Below are positions 7,438 to 15,345 of a stretch of DNA of 64,000 nt, piece by piece. Both the position numbers and the translations under genes were made by a program. The DNA comes from Streptomyces sp. P9-A4 (GTDB lineage Bacteria; Actinomycetota; Actinomycetes; Streptomycetales; Streptomycetaceae). The stretch's first letter is position 1; every line of letters begins with the position of its first letter. The notes beneath the pieces are model-generated. The model had not been told where the DNA came from. It made no database searches and saw only the letters and a list, made by a program, of their open reading frames with translations. The stretch lies in contig NZ_JAZIFY010000001.1 in the NCBI RefSeq assembly GCF_036634195.1, forward strand, positions 933,501-997,500, in the 5' to 3' direction.

Positions 7438-8937
7438 GTGACCGAAGTGGGCACTCCGTACGCCCGAGCCGAGGGCCGCGTCACCGCCCTCGTGGTGGAC
7501 CTCGACGCCTGGCCGCTCAGCCTGGATCCCTTCCATGTCGTGGACTTCAACCAGGCCACGGTCCTGGACGCCCTGGTCGACCCGCTCACCCGCGACCTCG
7601 CCCACGGTCCCGGCACCGCGCCGTCCGCGCTCGCCTCGCTCACCCCGCTCGACGGGGACCGGGTCTGGCTGCTGCGGCCGGCCCCCGGACAGTGCTGGGA
7701 CGACGGCAGCCCGGTGCGGACCGAGGAGATCGCCGCCGGGGTCCACCGGGCCTGGGGACCCACCGGTCTGCCGCTGCCCGCCGCCTACGATCCCGGCGGC
7801 ACCGGCTCCCCAGTGTCCACCCGGGTCGTGCCCGACCCGGCGGACGGCTCTCCGGCCGTCGAACTGCGCTCCCCGCTGCCGCTGCCCTATCTGCCGCAGC
7901 TCCTCGCCTTCCCCGGCGCCGCGCCCGTCCGGGAGACGCCCGACGGCGGCTGGACCGCGAGCGGCCCCTTCCGGCCGGTCCTGGCCGACCGCGCCCGGGG
8001 CCGGATCGAGCTGCGCCGCAAGCCGTCCCGCCGTACCGGGCCCGGCACCCCCGAACGGCTCGCCTTCCAGGTGTACGCCGACCGCGCCGACGCCTTCGCC
8101 GCCCTGGCCGACGGCCGGCTCGACCTGTCGGTCAACACCGGCCTGAATCCTGATGAGTTCACCGCCGCGTCCGCCCGCCCCGGCGCGACCGTACGCGGCC
8201 TCTCCATGGCCTGCCAGCTCTGGGTGCGCCCCGGCCTCGACAGCCCCCTCGCCACCCCCGCCGGGCGCCGCGCCTTCTCCGCCGGGTTCGACCGGCGGTC
8301 GGCGAGCGCCCTCCTCCGGCGGGCGGCCCTTCCGCTCCCTCGCTACACGGACCTGTGGGAGCCGCGCGGGACGGACCCGGACGGCGAGGGCAGGCCCGTC
8401 GGGCCGCCGCCCCCCGGCCGCCTCCCGCCGCGAGGCCGGCGTGCCGAACTGACCTTGAGTTACGCCGACTTCGCACCGAACAGCGACGCCGCAGCCCTCG
8501 TCGCGGCGGACCTCCGCGAACGCTTCGGCCATCCCATAAGGCTGCGCCCGCTCTCGTACGAACACTTCGCGCGGGCCGCCGCCACGCTCGACTACGAGCT
8601 GCTGTACGGCATCAATCCGGCCCCGCTGGCCCATGTGGCGGGCTTCCTCACCGGCTTCCACAGCACCTCCGGGCAGGCCCGCGCCTTCGGGTTCGCCGAG
8701 CCGGCCGTGGACGCGGCGCTCGACCGGGCGCTGCGTACGGCCGGGGGGCCGGAGGCGGCGCGGGCCTGGCGGGAGGCGGAGGCGGTGGTGCTCGACCACG
8801 CACCGGTGGTGCCGCTGTTCCAGGTCAACAGCGTGACCCTGACCGGACCCGGGTGCCCCGCGCCCACCGTGGCCGCCACCGGCACCCCGCACCTGGACCA
8901 CCCGCCCCGTACCGCCGTGCCCGACCGCGACCACTGA
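7438..8937 (+). CDS. solute-binding-protein family 5-like protein without signal peptide
   Basis: A 499-residue protein beginning at GTG 7438 behind GGGGGGAG. The fold is that of oligopeptide-binding (SBP_bac_5) proteins: LDPFHVVDFNQATVLDALVD near the N-terminus, then DGDRVWLLRPAPGQCWDDGS, ASGPFRPVL, and a C-terminal REAEAVVLDHAPVVPLFQVN block typical of the family. Unlike transported family members it has no signal sequence or lipobox, so it should be cytoplasmic. No permease or ATPase partner is nearby. Inside a peptide cluster it may hold the precursor or a processed peptide, or act as a ligand sensor. That role is inference. Its start codon is well supported by the ribosome site. Confidence 0.75.
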   Translation: MTEVGTPYARAEGRVTALVVDLDAWPLSLDPFHVVDFNQATVLDALVDPLTRDLAHGPGTAPSALASLTPLDGDRVWLLRPAPGQCWDDGSPVRTEEIAAGVHRAWGPTGLPLPAAYDPGGTGSPVSTRVVPDPADGSPAVELRSPLPLPYLPQLLAFPGAAPVRETPDGGWTASGPFRPVLADRARGRIELRRKPSRRTGPGTPERLAFQVYADRADAFAALADGRLDLSVNTGLNPDEFTAASARPGATVRGLSMACQLWVRPGLDSPLATPAGRRAFSAGFDRRSASALLRRAALPLPRYTDLWEPRGTDPDGEGRPVGPPPPGRLPPRGRRAELTLSYADFAPNSDAAALVAADLRERFGHPIRLRPLSYEHFARAAATLDYELLYGINPAPLAHVAGFLTGFHSTSGQARAFGFAEPAVDAALDRALRTAGGPEAARAWREAEAVVLDHAPVVPLFQVNSVTLTGPGCPAPTVAATGTPHLDHPPRTAVPDRDH

Positions 8938-8950
8938 AGGGCCGTACCGC

Positions 8951-9757
8951 ATGACGCACAGCCCGACCACCACCGCACCCGGCGCGGACGCCTCCGCGAC
9001 ACCCGGCACCGACGCCGCCGGCGCACCCGGCCATGCCCCCTTCCGCCCGGCCGACCGCTCCCCCGACGAACTCGCCGCCCTCGCCGCACTGCTGCGCGCC
9101 GACCCCGCCCGCCCCGTCCACCTCGACGGCTTCCTGCCGGACGAGCAGGCGTGGGCGCTCGGCGAGACGGTGCGGGCCCTGCCCACGTGGGAGGCCTCGG
9201 CCGTCCTGTGGAACCCTGACCGGCTCGCCACCCGACCGGCGACCCCGGAGGAGTGGCGCGCCGCGGCCCCCGAGGAGCGGGCCGCCGTCCGTGAGGTGGC
9301 CCGGGGCATCCCGGCCCTGTTCGACGACGGCTCGCCCTACCCGGCCGAGCACCGCGCCCGGCTCTCCGACTTCTTCGTCTTCGCCGGAATGGGCACGGTG
9401 CTGCGCGAGCTGCTCGACCGGTGGACGGCCCCGGGCGGGCCGCTGACCACCAACATCGAGTTCGCGCGCTACCGGTCCGGCGACACGCTCGGGGAGCACT
9501 CCGACGCCGAGTCGGACACCGTGTTCGTCCTCAACCTGTACCTGGACCCCGCCTACCGGGCGGGCGACGGCGGCGTCCTCGGCTTCCGCGACGAGGAAGG
9601 CCGCGAGCATCTGATGCCGCCCCGCTTCAACAGCGTGTCCGTGATGCCGATCCGGCCCGGCTGCGTGCACTGGGTCACCCCCTGGCGCGCCGACCGCGTC
9701 GGGCGCCACACGATCAGCATCGCCGCCGTTCCCGCGACCCCCGGTGAGGTGAAGTGA
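8951..9757 (+). CDS. 2OG-Fe(II) oxygenase (prolyl-4-hydroxylase-like), copy 1
   Basis: 268 residues, ATG 8951, 13 bases after the solute-binding gene. After a disordered Ala/Thr-rich start (1-30) comes a double-stranded beta-helix oxygenase. The iron ligands are visible as His183-x-Asp185 (GEHSDAE) and distal His240 (CVHWVTPW). Arg252 (GRHTIS) is placed to bind 2-oxoglutarate. The motif FNSVSVMPIRPGC is shared with the second oxygenase at 12020, so the two are paralogues. Expected chemistry is hydroxylation, or related oxidation, of a peptide side chain. The gene ends one base before the radical SAM start, which implies translational coupling. Confidence 0.85.
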   Translation: MTHSPTTTAPGADASATPGTDAAGAPGHAPFRPADRSPDELAALAALLRADPARPVHLDGFLPDEQAWALGETVRALPTWEASAVLWNPDRLATRPATPEEWRAAAPEERAAVREVARGIPALFDDGSPYPAEHRARLSDFFVFAGMGTVLRELLDRWTAPGGPLTTNIEFARYRSGDTLGEHSDAESDTVFVLNLYLDPAYRAGDGGVLGFRDEEGREHLMPPRFNSVSVMPIRPGCVHWVTPWRADRVGRHTISIAAVPATPGEVK

Positions 9758-9758
9758 C

Positions 9759-11891
9759 ATGACACCCGGCATCGAATCCGGCCCCGCCGTGCCCGAGGAG
9801 GCCGTGCCCGAGGAGGTCGCGCCCGAGGCGGCCCTGCCCGTACCGACAGAACCCATGTCGCCGGCACCCGTACCCGCCCGGCCCGGCACCCCCGGCCCGA
9901 GCGCCGGCGGCTCCGTCGTCCTGGCCTTCCCCCCGCTGGTCGAGTCCAGCTTCGGCCGCTACTTCCCGTCGAGCGCCGTCCTCGCCGGGTTCCTGCAGAG
10001 CCGCAAGGTCCGCACCCACCAGTGGGACCTCAACGAGGAGTTCGCCCTGCACCTGCTCGACCCCGGCCATCTGGCCGAGGCCGGCGCGGGCCGACTCGTC
10101 GGCCTGGAAGGCTGCTACCCCGAGGAGATGAGCGCCGTCGCGGGCCGCTGGCTCGCCCGCCACCGCGACGCCCTCTTCGACGAGCTCGGCCGGCACATCT
10201 TCGCCGCCGAGTCCGGCCCGGCGTTCCTGCTGTCCGCGCTGGCGCAGCCGTACCTGATCGACCCGGAGGCCGAGTGGCTGACCGATCCGGCGCTGCTGCG
10301 CTCGGACCGCACGCTGGTCTTCCGCTCGTACTACGCCTCGCTCGGCCTGGCCGCCCGGCTGCCCGAGGACGCCCGCCTCCTGGGCGTGTCCGTCCCCATG
10401 GGTCCGCAGCTGGTGCCCGCGCTGCTGCTCGCGGAGGCCGTCAAGCGGATCCGCCCCGACGTACGGATCGTGCTCGGCGGCCCGACGCTCTCCCTGATGA
10501 ACGAGGACGACCTCTCCCGCCTCCTCGACGTCCACCGTCAGGTCGACGCGGTCGTCCGTTTCGACGGCGAGGCCCCGCTGCTCGCCCTGTACCGGCAGGC
10601 CGACAGCGGCGACTGGCGGCCGACCGAGGTCGCGGGCGTCTCCGCCCTCGCCGCCGAAACCGCCGAAACCGCCGGAACCGGCGGAACCGCGGGAACCGCC
10701 GCAACCGCGACGGCCGCCGCGACCGCCGTCCACGCCCCGCCCGCGCCCGGGCTGCACCCCAACGCGCTGCCGCCCGCCGCGTACGACCCCGCGCTGATGG
10801 CCCGGCTCGTCGGCCACGAGATGGGCATCGTCCAGGCGCGCGGCTGCTACTGGGGCAAGTGCGACTACTGCGACTTCGTCGAGCTGTACGACGGCTCCCC
10901 GCCCTACCGGGGGCGTTCCGTGCAGAGCTTCATGGCGGAGCTCGAGCACCAGGTCAGCACGCACGGGGTGCGCCGCTTCGAGCTGATCACCGAGTCCATC
11001 CCGCCCGCGTTCGCCCGCCGTTTCTCCCAGGCGGTCATCGACCGCGGCCTGGACATCACCTGGAACTCCTTCGCCATGGTGGACCGGCGCTTCGACGCCG
11101 AACTGCTCCAGCTGATGGTCCGGGCCGGCTGCGAGTACCTCGTCATCGGCATGGAGACCACCAACACCCGCGTCCTGAAGCTGGTCCACAAGTCCGCGGA
11201 CCGCGAGGAGAACCTCCGCTTCATCCGCGAGGCCCACCAGGCCGGCATGAAGCTGCGGATCAACCTGATCCCCGATCTGCCCTCCACCACTCTGGAGGAG
11301 GCCATGGAGTCGCTGCGGGACGTGGCCGAACTCGCCGACTGCGTGGAGTCCTTCACCGTCTTCCCGTTCGAGGCGACCCGATCCTCCGAGGTCGGCCGCC
11401 GCCCCGAGCGCTTCGGCCTGGTCGTCGGGGACGAGGACTCCGGGCTCGCCAACCAGGCGCAGTACGCGCTCAACCACCTCGGCAACATCGACCCGGCCAT
11501 GACCCGCGAGGAACGCACCGGCGTCCACCGCGCCTTCCAGGACTTCGCCATCGGCCACGGCTCCGCCCATATGCGCCGCACCGGCGACGAGTTCCTGGAC
11601 CGGCTGCCCGGTGAGGAGGAGACGTTCCGGCTGGGCGTCGCGTCCCTGGACGTCCTGCCGCGCGGTGACGAACTGGTCGTCACCCACGTCCTGCGCCGCG
11701 AGCGCACCGTCCTGCCCGCCGCCGTGGCCAGGGGGCTCGCGCCCTGGCTGGACGGGAAGCCCCTGACCCGCCGCGACCTGACGGACGCGTACGGAACGGC
11801 CGGCGGCACGGCGGTGCTTCGGCAGCTCGTCGAGGCCCGGATGCTCACCGCCGTGGCTGCCACCGGACACCCGGAGCCGGCCCTGACCTGA
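9759..11891 (+). CDS. B12-binding-type radical SAM enzyme
   Basis: 710 residues, ATG 9759. Residues 1-50 are Pro/Glu-rich and disordered. Residues 53-275 resemble the Rossmann-like cobalamin-binding domain of class B radical SAM enzymes (VVLAFPPLVESSFGRYF, VRIVLGGPT). A low-complexity Ala/Thr/Glu linker with 9-base DNA repeats lies at about 299-324. The radical SAM barrel (345-560) has the cluster motif Cys363-x4-Cys368-x2-Cys371 (GCYWGKCDYCDF) in place of the usual x3 spacing, followed by ITESIPPAF, YLVIGMETTN and INLIPDLP. A C-terminal region of about 150 residues follows. Likely C-methylation or another radical change on the precursor peptide. The absence of a clear DxHxxG motif leaves cobalamin binding unproven. 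Confidence 0.8.
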   Translation: MTPGIESGPAVPEEAVPEEVAPEAALPVPTEPMSPAPVPARPGTPGPSAGGSVVLAFPPLVESSFGRYFPSSAVLAGFLQSRKVRTHQWDLNEEFALHLLDPGHLAEAGAGRLVGLEGCYPEEMSAVAGRWLARHRDALFDELGRHIFAAESGPAFLLSALAQPYLIDPEAEWLTDPALLRSDRTLVFRSYYASLGLAARLPEDARLLGVSVPMGPQLVPALLLAEAVKRIRPDVRIVLGGPTLSLMNEDDLSRLLDVHRQVDAVVRFDGEAPLLALYRQADSGDWRPTEVAGVSALAAETAETAGTGGTAGTAATATAAATAVHAPPAPGLHPNALPPAAYDPALMARLVGHEMGIVQARGCYWGKCDYCDFVELYDGSPPYRGRSVQSFMAELEHQVSTHGVRRFELITESIPPAFARRFSQAVIDRGLDITWNSFAMVDRRFDAELLQLMVRAGCEYLVIGMETTNTRVLKLVHKSADREENLRFIREAHQAGMKLRINLIPDLPSTTLEEAMESLRDVAELADCVESFTVFPFEATRSSEVGRRPERFGLVVGDEDSGLANQAQYALNHLGNIDPAMTREERTGVHRAFQDFAIGHGSAHMRRTGDEFLDRLPGEEETFRLGVASLDVLPRGDELVVTHVLRRERTVLPAAVARGLAPWLDGKPLTRRDLTDAYGTAGGTAVLRQLVEARMLTAVAATGHPEPALT
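10650..10733 (+). repeat. 9-base repeat array in radical SAM linker
   Basis: Imperfect 9-base units (GCCGAAACC / GCCGGAACC / GCGGGAACC) encode an Ala/Glu/Gly-Thr linker between the cobalamin-like and radical SAM domains. Such arrays expand and contract by slippage, so linker length may vary between strains. Confidence 0.7.
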
Positions 11892-12019
11892 GCCCGCGCC
11901 GCCACCGGCCCGAATCGGCGACCCGCCGGACCGATCCGATCCGGGCGCGCCCCGCCCGGTCCGCTCCGGACCTCCCGCGACCCCTCCCCCTCCGCCCCCA
12001 CCCGTCCGTGAGGAGAACC

Positions 12020-12778
12020 ATGTCCAGCACCACCACACGGCCGTCGTCGCCGGTTCCGCCGGCCCTCGCCGGCGCCGCTCCCTACGTCGCGCCGCAGTAC
12101 CTGACCGCGTCCACGGTCGAGCTGCTGCGCGACTGGTACCACGGGGAGGCGGTCCACCCCCTGCACCTGCGGGACTTCCTGCGCCCCGATTTTGCCACGG
12201 ACCTCGCCGCCGCGATGCGCGCCATCCCCACCTGGTCGCGGCACGCCGCCAAGTACGAAGGCCGCCTGGGCAAGACCGAGTTCTGGGACGACGACGTCGA
12301 CGGCCAGGACGAGGTCACCATCGCCCAGTTCGTCGTCAAGGACATCCACGCCCTGCTCGACGAGGGCGCCATGGACCCGGCGTACCAGCGCACCCTTCAG
12401 GATTTCTTCGTCTTCTCGGTGCTCTCCGACGCGCTGCGCGACTGGATCGGCTCCGGCACCGGCCTCGTCCTGCGCAAGCGCACCACCATGGAGCTGGCCG
12501 CGTACCGCCGTTCCGATGCCCTGGGCGCCCACCAGGACCTGGTGCCCGGCCGGGTCCTCGCGGTCAACTTCTACCTCGACGAGGAGTACACCCCCGAGTC
12601 CGGCGGACGGCTCGCCTTCCGCCACGGCGAGGACGAGGAGTTCTTCGTCGAACCCCTCTTCAACAGCGTCTCCCTGATGCCCATCCGCGAGGACTGCTGG
12701 CACCGGGTCGAGCCCTTCACCCGGGACGCCGTCGGCCGCTACACGATCGCCATGGGGCAGCACCTGGAGGGGAGCTGA
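12020..12778 (+). CDS. 2OG-Fe(II) oxygenase, copy 2
   Basis: 252 residues from ATG 12020, chosen over an in-frame GTG at 12008 because AGGAG at 12011-12015 serves the ATG. The Fe(II) ligands are His171-x-Asp173 (GAHQDLV) and His228 (DCWHRVEPF). Arg240 (GRYTIAM) is the co-substrate residue. It shares FNSVS-MPIR and the N-terminal HPLHLRDFL / RAIPTW pattern with the 8951 gene, so a duplication gave two specialised enzymes. Its last bases (CTGA) overlap the start of the ThiF-like gene. A non-coding GC-rich gap of 128 bases precedes it, with no clear terminator. Expected role: a second oxidation of the same peptide or a different residue. Confidence 0.85.
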   Translation: MSSTTTRPSSPVPPALAGAAPYVAPQYLTASTVELLRDWYHGEAVHPLHLRDFLRPDFATDLAAAMRAIPTWSRHAAKYEGRLGKTEFWDDDVDGQDEVTIAQFVVKDIHALLDEGAMDPAYQRTLQDFFVFSVLSDALRDWIGSGTGLVLRKRTTMELAAYRRSDALGAHQDLVPGRVLAVNFYLDEEYTPESGGRLAFRHGEDEEFFVEPLFNSVSLMPIREDCWHRVEPFTRDAVGRYTIAMGQHLEGS

Positions 12779-13806
12779 ACACCGTACGCCTGCTGCCCGC
12801 CGTCGCCGTCCACGAGACCCCGGACGAGACGCTGCTGACCCTCGGCCCCCGGCTGCTCCGCATCGGCGGGGCCCGGCCGGGCCTGGGCGAGGCGTTGCGG
12901 CGGCTGCGCGAAGGGACCACACGGGAGGCGCTCGGCGCGGCCTGGCGCCCCGGTGCGGCCACCGCGCTCCTCGCCGAGCTCCGCGAGCTGGGCTGGGTCA
13001 CGGGCGAACCGGCCGCGTACGGTACGGAGTTCGCGGGCGAGTCGTACGAACGACAGGTCGACTACCTCGGCCTGTTCACCCCGGACACCGGCGCGGCCCA
13101 GCACCGGCTGCTCACCGCCCGGGTCGGGGTGATCGGCCTCGGCGGCATCGGGGGCATCGTCGCCCAGCACCTGGCGGCGGCCGGTGTGGGGAGGTTCTGG
13201 CTCGTCGACGACGACCGGGTGGCCCTGCACAACCTCAACCGGCAGTTCACGTACACCCGTTCCGACCTGGGGCGGCCCAAGACCGAGGCCCTGGCCGACT
13301 ATCTGGGCGCGATCCGGGCCGGTGCCGAGATCGTCGGCGTACGGAGGCGGATCGCCACGACCGGTGACCTCGCGGCGTCGCTGCCCGAGGAGCTGGACCT
13401 GGTGGTCGTGGCCGCCGACACCCCGCCCGGACTGCCCGCCGTGGTCGCGGACTGGGCGGCCCGCACCGGCACCCCGACGGCGATCGGCGCGGTCGCCGTC
13501 GGCGTCGGCCTGTGGGGTCCGGTGGTCGACCCGGCCCGGGGCGGCTGCTGGACCTGTTCCGAACGGGCCCGGCGCGCCGGACTCACCGACCACGACCGGG
13601 AGTTCGAGGACCGCTCCACCGAACCCGCCCCCTTCTCCTTCGGTCCCGCCAATACAGTGGTCGCCGCCATGCTCGCGCATGACATCGTCGAGTTCCTGTG
13701 CAGCGGAACGTGCCCCACTCTGGGCCGGCGGGCGGCCCTGGACTTCACGCGTCAGCAGATCACCCACAGCGAAGAGAGCACGTGCACGTGTCCGACGACC
13801 TCATGA
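12775..13806 (+). CDS. ThiF/MccB-like E1 adenylating enzyme, probable CTG start
   Basis: 343 residues if started at CTG 12775. This overlaps the oxygenase stop in a CTGA arrangement and has GGAGGGG 3-4 bases upstream. The only canonical start in frame is TTG 12895, which would delete a coherent N-terminal segment (LLPAVAVHETPDETLLTLGP). Residues 1-100 resemble the peptide-binding N-terminal domain of MccB-type enzymes. The adenylation domain has GLGGIGG (121-127), then LVDDDRVALHNLNRQFTY. A Cys pair (258, 261; CWTC) plus CSGTC (309, 313) probably binds zinc, as in MccB. MccB and PaaA adenylate a precursor peptide using ATP. Here the enzyme would activate a carboxylate of the tailored peptide for ring or bond formation. 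Confidence 0.8.
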   Translation: MNTVRLLPAVAVHETPDETLLTLGPRLLRIGGARPGLGEALRRLREGTTREALGAAWRPGAATALLAELRELGWVTGEPAAYGTEFAGESYERQVDYLGLFTPDTGAAQHRLLTARVGVIGLGGIGGIVAQHLAAAGVGRFWLVDDDRVALHNLNRQFTYTRSDLGRPKTEALADYLGAIRAGAEIVGVRRRIATTGDLAASLPEELDLVVVAADTPPGLPAVVADWAARTGTPTAIGAVAVGVGLWGPVVDPARGGCWTCSERARRAGLTDHDREFEDRSTEPAPFSFGPANTVVAAMLAHDIVEFLCSGTCPTLGRRAALDFTRQQITHSEESTCTCPTTS

Positions 13807-15338
13807 CCGATCAGCAGCAACTACCGGAGCAGCGGGCGGGCGACAAGCCGCCCCCCCGGGAACAGGCCACCGGCGGACGGCCCGGGGAGAAGCCGAAGAA
13901 GGCTCCGTTCCGGGGCACCGGCTTCCTCCGTCTGTGGACCGGCGAGACCCTGTCCCTCGCCGGCACCGAGATCACCTTCATGGCGATCGGCATCACCGCC
14001 GCGACCACCCTCGCGGCCACCCCGTGGCAGATGGGCGTCCTGGAGGCCGCCGAGTCCGCCGCGGTGCTGCTGCTCGGCCTGTCGGCCGGCGTCTGGGCGG
14101 ACCGGTACGAGCGGCGCGCCCTCATGATCGTGGCCAACGCGGCCCGGGGACTGCTGCTCTTCGCGATCCCGCTGCTCTTCTGGTTCGACGCGCTCACCAT
14201 GCCGGTCCTGTACGGCGTCGTCTTCCTGGTCGGCGCCTTCACCCTGCTCTTCGACAGCGCGATGTCGGCCTATCTGCCCCGGCTGCTGCCGCGCGGGCAA
14301 CTGGAGCGCGCCAACTCCTGGATGGAGGCCAGCACCTCCGTCGGCACCGTCGCCGGACCGGGGCTCGCCGGTCTGCTCATCCAGGTCGTGAGCGCGCCGG
14401 TCGCCCTGGTCGTGGACTGCTTCTCGTACGTGATCAGCTGCTTCACGCTGGCCGGTCTGCCCAAGGCCGCTCCTGCGCCCGCCGATCCGGCGGACGACGG
14501 CGAGCGCGAGGACAAGGGCGGGCACGAGGGCGAAGGCGAGCGCAAGGGCGACGGCGAGGGGGCGGAGGCCGGGGAGCGGGAGCAGCGGGAGTCGCACCGC
14601 AAGGCTGTGCTCAAGGGGCTGCTCGTGCTGCGGGACGACCGCATCCAGCGCCCGATGATCCTGGCCGCCACCCACTTCAACATCTTCCACGCGATGTTCT
14701 TCGCGGTGCACACCCTCTTCGTGCTCCGCGTCCTCGGCTTCAGTCCGGGTCTGCTCGGCGCCACCAGCATGGCGGGCGGCGTCGCCGGTCTGCTCGGCGC
14801 GTCCTCGACCCCGTTCCTCACCCGGCTGTTCGGCCAGGGCCGGGCCCTCGTCCTCGCGTACGCCGCACCCGGCGTCTCGGCGGTCCTCGTCCCGCTCGCC
14901 GTGCAGTGGGACAACCGTGCGCTCTCCATCTTCCTGGTGTCGGCCTCCACCTTCACCTGGACCTTCGCGGTCGTGGTCAACCTGGTCATCAGCGAGACGG
15001 TGAAGCAGAGCCTGGTCCCCGACCACCTGCTCGGCCGGGTCACCGCCACCACCCGCTTCGTCAGCTGGGGGTGCCAGCCGGTGGGCGCGCTGCTCGGCGG
15101 CTGGCTCGGCGGGCGCTTCGGTCTTGCCGAGGTCATGTACGTGTCGGCGGCCGGTCTCCTCACGTCGGCGCTCTGGCCCCTGCTCAGCCCGGTCCGCGCG
15201 CTCCGGGGCACCGAGGGCGACGCCCTCCCGGGCACCGGGGGCGGGGACGGCGACGCGGGCGGCTCGCCGCTCGGGACGGCTGCCGCCCCCGCCGACGACA
15301 CCCCCCACCCGAAGACCGCGCCTCCCACCGAGCCGTAG
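13788..15338 (+). CDS. MFS efflux transporter
   Basis: 516 residues from GTG 13788, placed about 10 bases after GAAGAGAG; ATG 13803, overlapping the ThiF stop as ATGA, is an alternative. The protein is a 12-helix major facilitator of the MFS_3/EntS type: FLRLWTGETLSLAGTEITFM, the loop motif GVWADRYERRALM, SAMSAYLPRLL, and matching C-terminal helices. A very acidic/basic cytoplasmic loop (about residues 222-263, rich in Asp, Glu, Gly and Lys) lies between the two halves, and a Gly/Pro-rich tail follows. In the microcin C system the exporter MccC is also an MFS protein beside an E1-like enzyme. It probably exports the finished peptide and contributes to self-resistance. Confidence 0.85.
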   Translation: MSDDLMTDQQQLPEQRAGDKPPPREQATGGRPGEKPKKAPFRGTGFLRLWTGETLSLAGTEITFMAIGITAATTLAATPWQMGVLEAAESAAVLLLGLSAGVWADRYERRALMIVANAARGLLLFAIPLLFWFDALTMPVLYGVVFLVGAFTLLFDSAMSAYLPRLLPRGQLERANSWMEASTSVGTVAGPGLAGLLIQVVSAPVALVVDCFSYVISCFTLAGLPKAAPAPADPADDGEREDKGGHEGEGERKGDGEGAEAGEREQRESHRKAVLKGLLVLRDDRIQRPMILAATHFNIFHAMFFAVHTLFVLRVLGFSPGLLGATSMAGGVAGLLGASSTPFLTRLFGQGRALVLAYAAPGVSAVLVPLAVQWDNRALSIFLVSASTFTWTFAVVVNLVISETVKQSLVPDHLLGRVTATTRFVSWGCQPVGALLGGWLGGRFGLAEVMYVSAAGLLTSALWPLLSPVRALRGTEGDALPGTGGGDGDAGGSPLGTAAAPADDTPHPKTAPPTEP

Positions 15339-15345
15339 GAGCACC

